Position numbers and translations under genes: made by a program. This document shows, one piece after another, positions 31,620 to 41,889 of a stretch of 64,000 nt of DNA. Positions within the stretch are counted from its first letter, which is position 1, and the number at the start of each line of letters is the position of its first letter. This stretch comes from Limnanthes douglasii subsp. nivea (taxonomy: Eukaryota; Streptophyta; Magnoliopsida; Brassicales; Limnanthaceae), in NCBI GenBank assembly GCA_036936605.1, contig JAUPFV010000002.1, positions 131,238,376 to 131,302,375 of the forward strand, written 5' to 3'. A model generated the notes under the pieces. The model saw only the letters and a program-made list of their open reading frames with translations. It searched no databases and was not told the origin of the DNA.

Positions 31620-31652
31620 ATCATTTTTATTTTTTTTATTTTTATTTTTTTT
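31620..31652 (-). other. LINE 3' A-rich tail
   Basis: On the plus strand this is a run of T with sparse A. Read on the minus strand it is an A-rich tail at the 3' end of the element, as left by target-primed reverse transcription. Confidence 0.75.
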
Positions 31653-32029
31653 AGCAAAAGACAAAATCTATTACCAAATAAAGAAGTTTACAAAGAAAAG
31701 GCCCAAGATAAAGACCCGACAGAAAATAAAAGGCTCAAAACAATAAGCCAAAAATCAAAGCCTCAAATCGAACAGGCTAACCCTAAAGCCAGCTACACAG
31801 AAACCCTAAAACAAAACAATAAGCCATCGTCTTCTTCCTTTCGACCTGATCTTACACAGCTTCATAACCCAAACCAAACACACGACTCCAAACACCTTCA
31901 GATTCAAGTACACGTCTCCAAAACTCCATGAAAAATCAAAATCAAAGAGAAACCATCCAATCTTCACAGCAAACACCCAAAACAGACCCTCCGATTTGAA
32001 GACCAACAAAAGAGAATCGAGAAAGAACC

Positions 32030-32616
32030 CTAACCCAGGTCTATATACCCTACACCCAAACTCTCAAGAGTAATAATTGCTAACAGAGGGTTTGGGGTGT
32101 CGACATTAGTGAAGCAGCGAGTCGATTTTTTGAGCAGAGCCCATTTCGAGATCCAGTCAGCAGCAACATTTTGGGATCTCGAAATGTGGCGAAGCTGCAT
32201 GGAGGAATGAAGAAGATTTCTACATACAGAGGCAGTAGAATTTTCCAACGCGTTTCCAGAAGCTATGGAGCTAACAAGAGTGAGACAGTCCGTCTCAATG
32301 TCCACTGCTTTCCATCCATGAAGATTACATAGAAGAAGAGCTTCCATTAAAGCTCTGGTTTCAGCTTGCAGAGGGCTCAACTTCCCAAAGACGAAGCCTG
32401 CTCCATAAACAATGCCACCCCGGTGATTTCTTACAATCACACCACCAGAGGCTTCTCCCATGAGACCACAAGCACCGTCAATGTTCACTTTAAGTCTCCC
32501 ATCGATTGGGGGACACCACTTTTGGTACACAGCTTTAGCATTTCCAATAGATAGGCAGCCAAGAGTAGCTCCTGCTTTAGATACACCAGACCATTGCTTT
32601 AGATACACCAGACCAG
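32030..32616 (-). pseudogene. LINE ORF2, C-terminal RNase H domain
   Basis: This is an open 190-residue piece with the four-acid RNase H pattern: VNIDGACGLMGE, LQAETRALMEAL, VDIETDCLTLVSS, and HISRSQNVAADWISK at the end. It belongs to the RVT_3-type RNase H carried by a subset of plant L1 elements and should remove RNA from the RNA-DNA hybrid. It is out of frame with the RT part because of a 22-base tandem duplication at about 32573-32616. The catalytic residues themselves look intact. Confidence 0.9.
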
Positions 32617-35545
32617 TGTTTAGCTATTAGGCAATTTTTTGAGTCGATACCAAGGATAACTCTATTAACACGATTAACAGTAGAATTAAAATTGTCAAAA
32701 GAATTATGAAATTTAGCATGATTTCTGTTAGACCAGATCACCCAGATTATAATTTGAGGCACAATGTGAGTGATATGAATGTTACACTTAGAGAACCAGA
32801 ACCAGTTATGTAAAATATGGCTTAGGGACATAAAATGGCTCACATGGATTCTAAAGAGCAGACTATAATAGTTCCATAGAGACCAAGCAAAGCTGCAACT
32901 GGTGAAGAGGTGGTTTTTGTCTTCACAGTTGCAGCAAAATTGACACTTAGAAACCACTACTAAATGCCTTTTAATTAAGATACTATCAATCGGAGCGTAG
33001 TTTTTAAGAATTTTCCAACAGAGAAATGAAATTTTAGAAGGGATAAACTTATGCCAGATTTTCTTAAAAATAGCTTGATTAGGATGAGCATACCTGATAC
33101 TATTCCAAGTATCTTTAGTATTAAAACACTTGCCATTAGAAAATTTCCAGTGAATAACATCATCCTTATCATGATTGATAGTAATTTTAACAATATTCAT
33201 TAATCTGTCATTAGAAATAAAACTAGCAAGAGTAGGCACATCCCAATGACCATTTTTCCAGAAAGAGCTGGCCTTAACAGGGAGGAGATAACTATTAGAA
33301 TCTAAGTTATTAGCTATAGGAGGCATATCATGCCATGAGTCCCTCCAAAAGTTCACATCCCCCTGCCAAGACTCCAATAGACATTAAGATCAGCCTGGTC
33401 CCTAATAGAACAAAGCCTTTTCCAAATGACCGAATCAGAAGCCTTACACTCAGCATGTAAATGATGAGTGAAATTAAAATATGTTAAATACATTAAATCA
33501 GCCCAAAGGGAGCCACCTTTCCTGAAAAGAAACCAAAGCTTAAAGGAGAATGTGAGCTAAATGTCAGACAGAAGTTTAACATTTAGCCCCCCCTCTCCAA
33601 AAGGCTTACATAAATTATTCCAAGCAGCCCAATGAATGGCATTTTCAGTATACTTAGCTCTCCATAAAAAATTATTAAAACAGAGCTCAAGTTTACTGAT
33701 AATGCCATTAGGGATTAAGCAACTTTGCATCCAGAAATAAACAATGGGATAGAGAACATTCTTTATAAGGGACAATCGACCCCCAAAAGAAAGATTCTTC
33801 ATATCCCATACCTGAATTTTATTATAAATTTTAGCAAGAAGAGGTAAATAGTGCTTCCCCTTATTGTTTGCAGATATCGTGATACCCAAGTAAGTGAATG
33901 GAGCCTGCTCAACATTAAAACCAGTAGAAGATCTGATCTTATCATGATTGGTAAGTGAACAATTTGTTGTAGTTATAATCTTTGTCTTTTCTTTATTGAT
34001 CAGCTGGCATGACTCATGTTGATACTTGTTTAACAGGGCACTGATGCAATCAATCGAAGTTGGAGAGCTGTTGGAGAAGATGACAATGTCATCTGCAAAG
34101 GCTATACAATGTAAGATGAACTCAGATTTCAAATAGAATCTCAAGCTGCTATTATTTATATAAAGGTTAGATAGCCCTCTAAGTAAAGCTTCCTCAGCAA
34201 GAATGAAAAGACAAGGGGACAGTGGGTCACCCTGTCTTAAACCATTCTTCTGAGGGAAATAACCAACACAATCCCCATTAACCAAGATAGACACCATGAC
34301 CTTAGAAATCAGACTATTAATAATAGCCAAAACATCATTAGAGAACCCAAAACACTTAAGAGTGTTAAGGACAAAGGCATGAGATAGTCTGTCAAATGCC
34401 TTTGTCATATCTAACTGAAGAATAATGTTGCCTTTAGAAGGCCTTCTCTTGATATTATGGAGCATTTCTTTGATAATCAGGACATTATCATGAATAACCC
34501 TGCCCTTAACAAAAGCACTTTGGCCTTTAGAGATAAGATTAGGAAGGAAGGAAGCCAATCTCTGATTAATAAGACCAGAAATAAGCCTATTAAAGATTGT
34601 ACAAAGACTTATCGGCCTGTAACCCTTCCAAGAGATGAGATTAGGAGACTTAGGAACTAAGCAGATCCCAGTGGCAAAAACACCACTGGGAATACTATAA
34701 CCCTGGAGATAGGAATTAAGAGCCCTGCAAACATCAACACAAATAATATCCCAATAGAATTTAAGAAAGAAGCAATTAAACCCATCAGTGCCAGGGGCAC
34801 TGTCATTCCTCATTCCCTTGATGACAGACCACACCTCCTTCTTGCTAGCAAACTTTAAGATAGACTCATTATCCTTATCACTGATTAGATTAGGAATATT
34901 ACTAAGAATAGAATCCTGAGCATTCACAGAGTTGTTAGTATAACAATTATTAGAGAGAATCTGCTTAAAATAAGACACCGCAGACTTAGAGATATCATCA
35001 TGATCAGTTAACCAGACACTATCATCTTTAATACCATAAATAGTATTCTTTTGTCTTTTCTTAGCAACATAGTTATGATACAGTTTAGTATTGCCATCAT
35101 TGTCATTAAGCCACGAGTTGTAGCACTTTTGACGCCAGTAAGACTCTTCATCTTTTAAAGCAAGGATATATAAACTATTAGCTTTAGAAAGTTTAGACTT
35201 AGAAATACCATTGTTAGACAGCTGATGAGTGACCTCACATTTTTCAACCTCCTTAGCAGCATCAGAAACTTTAGTAAAGATGTTGCCAAAAATGGAATAG
35301 TTCCAATCTTTTAGAAACTTTCTAAGACGCTTGAGCTTATACCAGAAAACCACATTAGGACCACCATTACAATGCTTATCCCAATTCTGTTTAACACTTT
35401 TTAAAAAATCAGGGTGATTAGTCCAGGCATTAATAAACCTAAAATTACTCTTACGAGGAGAAGACCTATTATGAATACTAGATATTAAGATGAGGAGAGG
35501 AGCATGGTCAGAACAAGTCCTGACCATGTGGCAAACCTGAACCTG
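32595..35545 (-). pseudogene. LINE ORF2, reverse transcriptase and zinc-finger region
   Basis: The 656-residue open frame at 35527-33557 carries the RT blocks in order: GTDGFNCFFLKFYW, YRPISLCTIFNRLIS, GQSAFVKGRVIHDNVLI, LQLDMTKAFDRLSHAFV, GLRQGDPLSPCLFILA and the catalytic FADDIVIF. A zf-RVT region lies at 33377-32700 (WKFSNGKCFNTKDTWN, IPSKISFLCWKIL, CQFCCNCEDKNHLF). A stop near 33555 and a frameshift near 33377 separate the two. The frame is joined in register to the endonuclease upstream except for one TAG at 35543-35545. It would act by target-primed reverse transcription if intact. Confidence 0.93.
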
Positions 35546-36143
35546 CTAGTTAGACAACATTTTCTGATTCACCAAAACCCTGTCTAACCTTTTCCAATTT
35601 TTGTTATTGCTCCAGGTATATCTGGAACCACTATAGCCAGGGTCATCCAGATTACAACTTCTGATACAAGTATTAAACTCATCGACACCACAGTCATCAT
35701 AAGAGGCACAACATAACTGATCTTCAGGACAAGTAACTGTATTAAAATCACCAGCAACAGACCAAGGCTTGTCATCACAAGAAAGCTTGTATAGCTGACT
35801 CCATAATTGTCTACGCTGCACTCTCTGGTTCTTGCCATAAACACAGGTAAACACACAAGAAAAGGATGCATAATTTATCTCCAAATGGAGAAATTGGTCA
35901 TGGTTAACTAAAACAGAAATATTCACCTCATTAGGCCTAGAAAACCCAGATTGTGTTAGTAGTATTAGAAGTGTAATTAGGGAAACCTATTCTTCTAGAA
36001 ATGATATCAATTTTGTCATACCTAGCCATGGGCTCTTGGAGAGCAATAACATTGACCTTTTCTTTATTGATAAAATAGTTGAGCATAGACAAAGTAGGAT
36101 TATTATGCACTCCACGAGCATTCCAACTGACGATCTTAATCAT
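35543..36143 (-). pseudogene. LINE ORF2, endonuclease domain
   Basis: ORF2 starts with ATG at 36143 (MIKIVSWNARG, the usual APE-like endonuclease start), followed by VNVIALQEP with the catalytic Glu. A frameshift near 35950 breaks the frame after NTIWVF. It resumes as FTCVYGKNQRVQRRQLW, WSVAGDFNTV (catalytic Asp-Asn), YTWSNNKNWKRLDRVLV (Asp) and, after the TAG, SDHAPLLI (Asp-His). All the catalytic blocks are recognisable. The enzyme would nick the target DNA. Confidence 0.92.
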
Positions 36144-37429
36144 TCTGATAAAAAATTATAGTATGTTTTCCCTATTTTACGAAGAGAGTTTATAGACACC
36201 TTTTTAACATTTCTAGCTTTCTTTGCAGATCTTATTTTCCTGCTGATAATGGTATTAAAGTCCTGACCAGAAGAGCTTGAACTTGGTGAAGGATTGTAGC
36301 TGCCTACAACACCAGGAGACGAGACATCCTTAAAAGCAGCATCCTGCTCCAAGTCTTGCAGAGCACCAATAATTTGAAGATCTTTGCTGACTGAAGAAAC
36401 AGCTTTAGGAGGACTACTTGAAAGCAAAGGATCAAAAGCTTTAGCTTTAGGAGGACTGCTTGAGACCAATGCCACAGAAGTCTCATCTTTAGCCGTTATT
36501 ATAGATTTTAATCTTCTTTTGTAGACTTTAATAAAAGGCTGTTCCTTTGTAACCACATCATTAGATGAATCCTTCTTTTCATCCTGAATATCTATCGACT
36601 GTGTAACATTCTTTGAAATCAAATCAATATCAAGTTCTTCATTCCTTTCAACAGATTTCAAATCCTTCTTTTTACAATCAGTACCATTGTGCCCTAGATG
36701 ACCACACAAATGACAGTACCCTGGGACATTTCTATAACTCACCCCTATCCAGAAACCAAAGTTATCACCAAACCCTATCCATAATCTTCGTTTCAACAAC
36801 ACAGAAACATTTATTTCCACAAGAGCGTAAGATGCATTTACACTGGCTCGATTACATTTAGGCACAAATATCTTATGAACCTTTCCAAACGAAGCAGCCA
36901 TATCACCCACAATCTGATCATTGTAAAGGTAGTCATGCATATTTTCAAAGCGAACCCATAATAAAACAACAGGGTTTTCTTTGTTCTTAGGCACGTTTGG
37001 AGACAACTTTAAAATTCTCATGAGTTTCCCATCCACCTTACATAACGGTTTAGACCAAAACTTCGTGACATCTTCTAACAAATCAAATTCGACAAAAATC
37101 TGCCTCGAACCAGAAGTAATGTATGAATACGCTCCTTTAAATTTAAACGACTCCAAGAAAGATTGAAAAGAAGCTTTCTTAGGAATATCCTGACTAAACT
37201 TGGCAATCAGAGTGGACTTACCATGCTTAATAAGACTTTCTTGAGTATCTTTACAGAACTGAATTACGACATGATCTTTGGCGTATTTAACAAACTCTGG
37301 CTTCTGAATAAGGCATTCAGAAACAGGGTTCAAAACATCAGCATAAGACTTTGGAATCTTCAGGTGATTCTTATCAACACTTTTAGAAAGAGCAGGGAAC
37401 TCTTCCTCGTTAAGCCCATTACCAGGCAT
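36140..37429 (-). CDS. LINE ORF1 (gag-like RNA-binding protein), intact
   Basis: A 429-residue uninterrupted frame from the ATG at 37429 (MPGNGLNEEEFPAL). The frame stays open upstream but without a better ATG. The N-terminal half has the DUF4283-type fold seen in plant LINE ORF1 (YITSGSRQIFVEFDL, LMRILKLSPNVPK, VVLLWVRFENM). A CCHC zinc knuckle follows (CHLCGHLGHNGTDC, about 36680-36721). The C-terminal third is Ser/Lys-rich and probably disordered. The protein would bind the element RNA. Its stop codon overlaps the ORF2 start as ATGA at 36140-36143. Confidence 0.88.
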   Translation of the reverse strand: MPGNGLNEEEFPALSKSVDKNHLKIPKSYADVLNPVSECLIQKPEFVKYAKDHVVIQFCKDTQESLIKHGKSTLIAKFSQDIPKKASFQSFLESFKFKGAYSYITSGSRQIFVEFDLLEDVTKFWSKPLCKVDGKLMRILKLSPNVPKNKENPVVLLWVRFENMHDYLYNDQIVGDMAASFGKVHKIFVPKCNRASVNASYALVEINVSVLLKRRLWIGFGDNFGFWIGVSYRNVPGYCHLCGHLGHNGTDCKKKDLKSVERNEELDIDLISKNVTQSIDIQDEKKDSSNDVVTKEQPFIKVYKRRLKSIITAKDETSVALVSSSPPKAKAFDPLLSSSPPKAVSSVSKDLQIIGALQDLEQDAAFKDVSSPGVVGSYNPSPSSSSSGQDFNTIISRKIRSAKKARNVKKVSINSLRKIGKTYYNFLSE

Positions 37430-37756
37430 GGAGAACAGAGGCCCTGACCAGATACTCTGTTTCAAGAGAGAAAACAGAGACCCTAGCCAGAAAACCACCA
37501 GCAAGCGCCAAAGATCTTTGTTTCCGAAATCGAAACCAACTCTGAAGAACAGAGAGAAGCCAAGAGAAGAACGAAGAAGAAACCAAAAGCCGGAGGCCGG
37601 AGAGGAGACCGGAGATCAGGCGGAAGAAAGACCAGGCTTCAAATCTTGGAGCTTTTCTTTCTGTTTATCACTCCATTAGGTTGATCCCAAAATTTATTTC
37701 AATGAATTTGATAATGAATTTCAAAATTGATTTCAATGAATCTTGGAGAAAATTGA

Positions 37757-37774
37757 TTTCTTTTGATGAATTAT
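37757..37774. repeat. Candidate LINE target-site duplication, 5' side
   Basis: An 18-base exact match to 31585-31602. It lies about 80 bases beyond the GC-rich leader, so some 5' sequence of the element may be included before it. Confidence 0.55.
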
Positions 37775-38825
37775 ATTTTCTCCAATTTTGAATATATGGA
37801 AGTTATAATTATATGGACCGTTTATTGGTTAAAAGGTTTAATTTTAGTAAAACATTCAATTCTGGGTGTGCTTCTTTTGATATTTTAATGATATATTTAT
37901 GTTGGTGGAATTTTTAATTTTTAGTTTCTAATCCATACCAGTTATTTAATCTTTCTTTTTATTCAAGTATTTAGTGATTTAACTTTATAGTTATTAATAT
38001 ATTTATATAGAATATTTGGTTTGTATTTATCATCTAAAAAATTTAACTACGAATATCTATTTAATTATTTTTATATCGATTCTCCATTTGTTGTTGTATT
38101 CGCATATATCATCTAAAGAATATTTTATATTTTTTCGTATTTAAAAAATATTTTACAGTTCTCTCGTATCTATTATTTAAAATATAATTTATATTCGTGT
38201 CACATCTATCAAAATTAGAGGATACATGCATGTGTAAAAAACACGAAAAAAAATACTGAATCTTAAATCGCAAATGTTTAGTTTTTAATATAGAAAAACT
38301 AACGATATACTCACTATTTAATGAAACTCGCAAAAAATATTCAGTTTGCTAATGAAAATGCTATAAATATATTGACTATTTAATATAAATTGTAAAAATG
38401 TTCAATTTTTCTTTCAAAAATAAAAATATGTCTCATATAATTTGCAGATGTCTCTCGTAAAAAAATGCAGCTTTATCTTTTTCGCAAAAATTTAACTGAA
38501 ACTTGAAAAAAAATCAACTATATTTTATAATAGATCTACAGAAAACAAAAAAAAACGTGCATTGGACTTAAAACCAATAGAAGGTACTCGTATCCATACA
38601 CTGTGTGTGAAAAGATCAAACAAAGAATGTATCGATTAGTTGACCAAGAAGGTAGTCCTTTAAGGAACTCGTGAAATTTCGAACATTTAAGGTTATATCT
38701 CGAGTAAATTTGTATTATAAATATTTACTTTGATTTTATTCAATGTAAATATTTGGGAGCATACTTTTTCTTACTCTGTTGGCGCGGGAGGTTTTACTGA
38801 GGTGTATGAATCGTAATTAATCTAC
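37775..38825. other. AT-rich intergenic DNA, no gene seen
   Basis: Low-complexity A/T-rich sequence. It holds the 44-base repeat at 37838-37881 that matches 31552-31595. Several related phrases on 'aatatgtctcatataatttgcag' and 'ttgcaaaaaaattcaac' occur at 38320-38520. No coding signal is recognised. Confidence 0.5.
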
Positions 38826-39365
38826 CATATTTTCATGTGTATGTTAAGTTTTTATTGTCTTTGAATGGATCACCTTCGAATGACCTATGCATGATAAGTT
38901 GTTATTGCCTTCGAATAGATTACCTTCGCATATATGATAAGTTTTTATTGTCTTCGAATAAACTGTGCATGTTTAAGTTTTTATTGCCTTCGAATGGATT
39001 ACCTTCGAATGACATGTGTATGATAAGTTTTTATTACCTTCAAATGACATGTGTATGTTAAGTTTTTATTGCCTTCGAATGTATTAAATTCGAATGAATT
39101 ACCTTTGAATGGCCTATGTATGACAAGTTTTTATTGCCTTCGTATGGATTACTTCAAATGACATGTGTAGGTCAAGTTTTTATTGCCTTCGAATGGCCTA
39201 TGCGTGACAAGTTTTTATTTCCTTTGACTGGATTAACTTCGAATGGCATGTGTATGTTAAGTTTTTATTAGCTTCGAGTGTTTTACCTTTGAATGGCTTT
39301 GAATGGATTACCTTCGAATGACTTGTGCGCATCAAGCTTTTATGACCTTTGAATGGTTTGTTTTA
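38826..39365. repeat. Imperfect minisatellite, 'taagtttttattgccttcgaatggattaccttcgaatgac' type
   Basis: At least ten diverged units of roughly 40-60 bases share 'aagtttttattgccttcgaatg', a variable 'gattaccttcgaatgacatgtgtatg' part and 'ttaag' or 'caag'. Units differ in length because the 'ttcgaatg' sub-motif is itself repeated. Not seen elsewhere in the window. Confidence 0.88.
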
Positions 39366-40600
39366 AGATTACCTATATTTGGATACATGCGAATATGAAA
39401 TAAGATAAGCATGTATAAGGAAATAAGCCAAATATATAAGATATAAAATGCATTAGGTAACCCAAGGAATCAACGCAATCCAGGGAGAAAGATCACAAAA
39501 GGTCTTGGCCATGCCAATGACTTGCAAACAAAAATCTGATTTAAACAACAAAATGACTTGTATGTGACAAGATCATGCATAAAAACAACTACATGGAAAC
39601 CTACTGGCCTTAGGGTCTGATGGACATTTATTTTATCTGAAAGATATCATTAGGAATTTGATAATTTTCCAATAAATGACACCATTGGGTATTCAGGTCA
39701 TTTAGAGGATAATCAAGTCACTTTTTATTTATATTATAATGTGATAAACACTAGAATTTAATAATAAATGATAAAAAAAATTATTAAATACTATTAAGAA
39801 TCATAATGAAGCAATGAACGTACATGTAACTAATAAACTAAAATGTAAAGCTAAAAAGTTTAGAAAACATTTGACACAAGCATATAATTGATAAGCTTGT
39901 TGTTAAAAGTTCTATAAAGTTCATTTGATTAATTAAACTTTGGTGTTTGTATTGAAAGTATCAAGGGAAAACAGACCATAGTGAAAATACTCTGTGCATA
40001 TAGACAAAAAAAATCTTGAAGTTGATACACACATATAATTGTGGACCCTTCTGAGAGGAATCATGGAACAAGAAGTGATATTTTATCTCATTTATAGATA
40101 ACTTTCCAGGTATGAGTATCTGTATTTTATTCACGAGATATCGAAATACCTAAGACAAGTTCATAGATTTTGAAATCAGAGTTTGTCAACTTGGTAAAGA
40201 CATTAAGTGCGTTAGATCTAATTGTAGTAGTAAATACTATGTAAAATATGATGATTTGGATGAAAAATGTCATGGAGCATCTGCAATGTTATAGAGGAGT
40301 GCGGTATAGTTCTTCATAATACAATATCGGGTTTTCCCAACATAAAAGGTGTATTTAAGAGACAAACCCATATACTTAAAGGTATGACGAGAGTTATGAT
40401 TAACCATTATACTCTACCAATATCACTCTAAAGAGGGGCCATCAAATGTATTTTGTAATTATTCTCGTGGATCCCACATAAGAAACTATTAAAACCTCAC
40501 ATGAAATTTAGATTTGGCACAAACCTAACATAAAACATAAGCTCATTTGAGGATGTCCATCTAAAGTGAAACCTTATAGTAAAAATCAAAATAAATTGAT
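39366..40600. other. AT-rich intergenic DNA, no gene recognised
   Basis: No convincing reading frame or known element. The right part may belong to the Mutator-like element whose transposase scrap follows, but nothing conserved could be read. Confidence 0.4.
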
Positions 40601-40610
40601 ACTAACATCG

Positions 40611-40980
40611 TTAGTGGTTATTCCACTTCATAAGGACATTCATGTTAATATGATATTGACATAGCATGTGCGTTGTATTCGGTAACACTTGCTCAAGAGC
40701 CTTTACCAACGTTAAGTCTGTATTAGTTAAAAAAATGGACGGTTCTTCATTGGATTTAGTTACTCTCAACGATTGCAAATAATCTAATACCCACTTGTAG
40801 TTTTCAAATTTCTCCTCAAATAACGACATCACATACCTTATTATTGTATAGGTTTTATCCATCATTAGCAATTTTGATAACGGGCGTAACAAATCCACAT
40901 TAACCGGATATGCAAAGAAAATTTCTATAACGATATCACTTTGGTCTTCGCCAATCTATGTCATTTGAAATAATTTAACT
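40611..40980 (-). pseudogene. Mutator-like (MULE/FAR1-type) transposase fragment
   Basis: The minus strand reads FFAYPVNVDLLRPLSKLLMMDKTYTI across one frame change, followed by LQSLRVTKSNEEPSIFLTN, TDLTLVKALEQVLPNTTHML and CQYHINMNVL. This is the MULE transposase core: 'MDxTY' with the first catalytic Asp, 'TDxDxALxxAIxxVFP' with the second (here TDLTL), and 'CxxHIxxNV'. Only about 120 residues survive, without N-terminal zinc finger or SWIM domain. No TIRs or 9-base target duplications were identified. Confidence 0.82.
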
Positions 40981-41006
40981 TTTTGACAAGTATTGCAACT
41001 ATAAGC

Positions 41007-41889
41007 TGGTGTGGGTTATTTCTGATTGAGGGTAATTTTGTAAAGTGTTTTTGGAGTTTAATGTTTAAGGTGAAATGTAGAGAGATAATTAAGCTGTGTG
41101 GTAGAAGTAAATTATGATTACCCTCATTAATGAAAGTAGTTGGGGTATTTATACTTAATTAACGACCCATGGGCCTTTCAGATCGGATTGTGGGCTTGGG
41201 TCAAGTTTAAGAACCCATTAGCCCAAGAGATGAAAAGACCAGCACCTAGCTGAGTTATGTTCCACTAATTTATTCTGTTTGGTTGGACATGGTACTTGTT
41301 TTGTCCAAACTGCCTTTCGAATTGATATAAGGTGCAGTTTCGAAATTATCAGACCTTATCAGTAGCCCCTTTAGGTCTTAGAAAGAATCTTTGGAAGAAC
41401 TAACTTGAAAAAATAAAAATCAACACATTTTCAAGGTGATCCTACGATATGTCTTTTGTATCCGAACTGAAGAGGTTAACTTTACCATTAAAAAATCCAA
41501 GAGTCAGCTTGATCGGATTTTGAAGAGATGAACTTTATCTTTTAGAATTTCAAGAGTCAGTCTGATCGGATTTTGAAGAGACTGACTTTATCGTTAAGAA
41601 TTTCAAAAGCCATTTTTCGGCGTGGGACACATTTCGAGTTATGGTTGACCTCTCAGCCGTTTTTTCGCCTAGACTCCTGTACTTACTTGGCTAAAAAGTT
41701 ACTTAGGGTGTAACCCTCATACCTCATAGCCCTTAATCATCACTTTGATCGGTTTGTCTTCCCCTAGGTAAACTCCCACATTTTCACCCTTATATAAATT
41801 GGTTCCACTGTTCTATTGTCTCTAAGAACACAAACATTTATAGAGAGTGAATGCTTACTAATCTTCTTAAATTAGGTTTGGGTAAATTT
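41007..41889 (-). mobile_element. Tat-type LTR (L0) leading into aORF I, copy B side
   Basis: It starts TGGTGTGGGTTATTTC at 41007, homologous to E1 at 22185. Shared features are the 'gattaccctcattaatgaaagt' phrase, a 'tttata' stretch, 'gggcctttc', CAGTAGCCCCT at 41360-41370 and a TATA box at 41791. It is the 3' LTR of the minus-strand module I, with the aORF start at 41890. Positions 41783 onward coincide with window position 1 onward, so copy A is cut inside this LTR. The right border is approximate. Confidence 0.68.
41791..41800 (+). promoter_or_regulatory. TATA box of aORF I (copy B)
   Basis: TATATAAATT, identical to copy A, about 95 bases before the ATG at 41890. Confidence 0.55.

Larger units (their letters stand above)
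31603..37756 (-). mobile_element. L1-type LINE, nearly full length
   Basis: Minus-strand non-LTR retrotransposon with a GC-richer 5' leader (about 37505-37680), ORF1, ORF2 with endonuclease, RT, zinc-finger-type region and a plant-type RNase H, and a 3' tail seen as the T-rich tract 31620-31652. No LTRs are present. Size and order fit plant L1 elements. Only a few lesions interrupt ORF2. Confidence 0.92.

Noticed and set aside
34457..34660. Plus-strand open frame inside the LINE
   Set aside because: It is antisense to the reverse transcriptase blocks.
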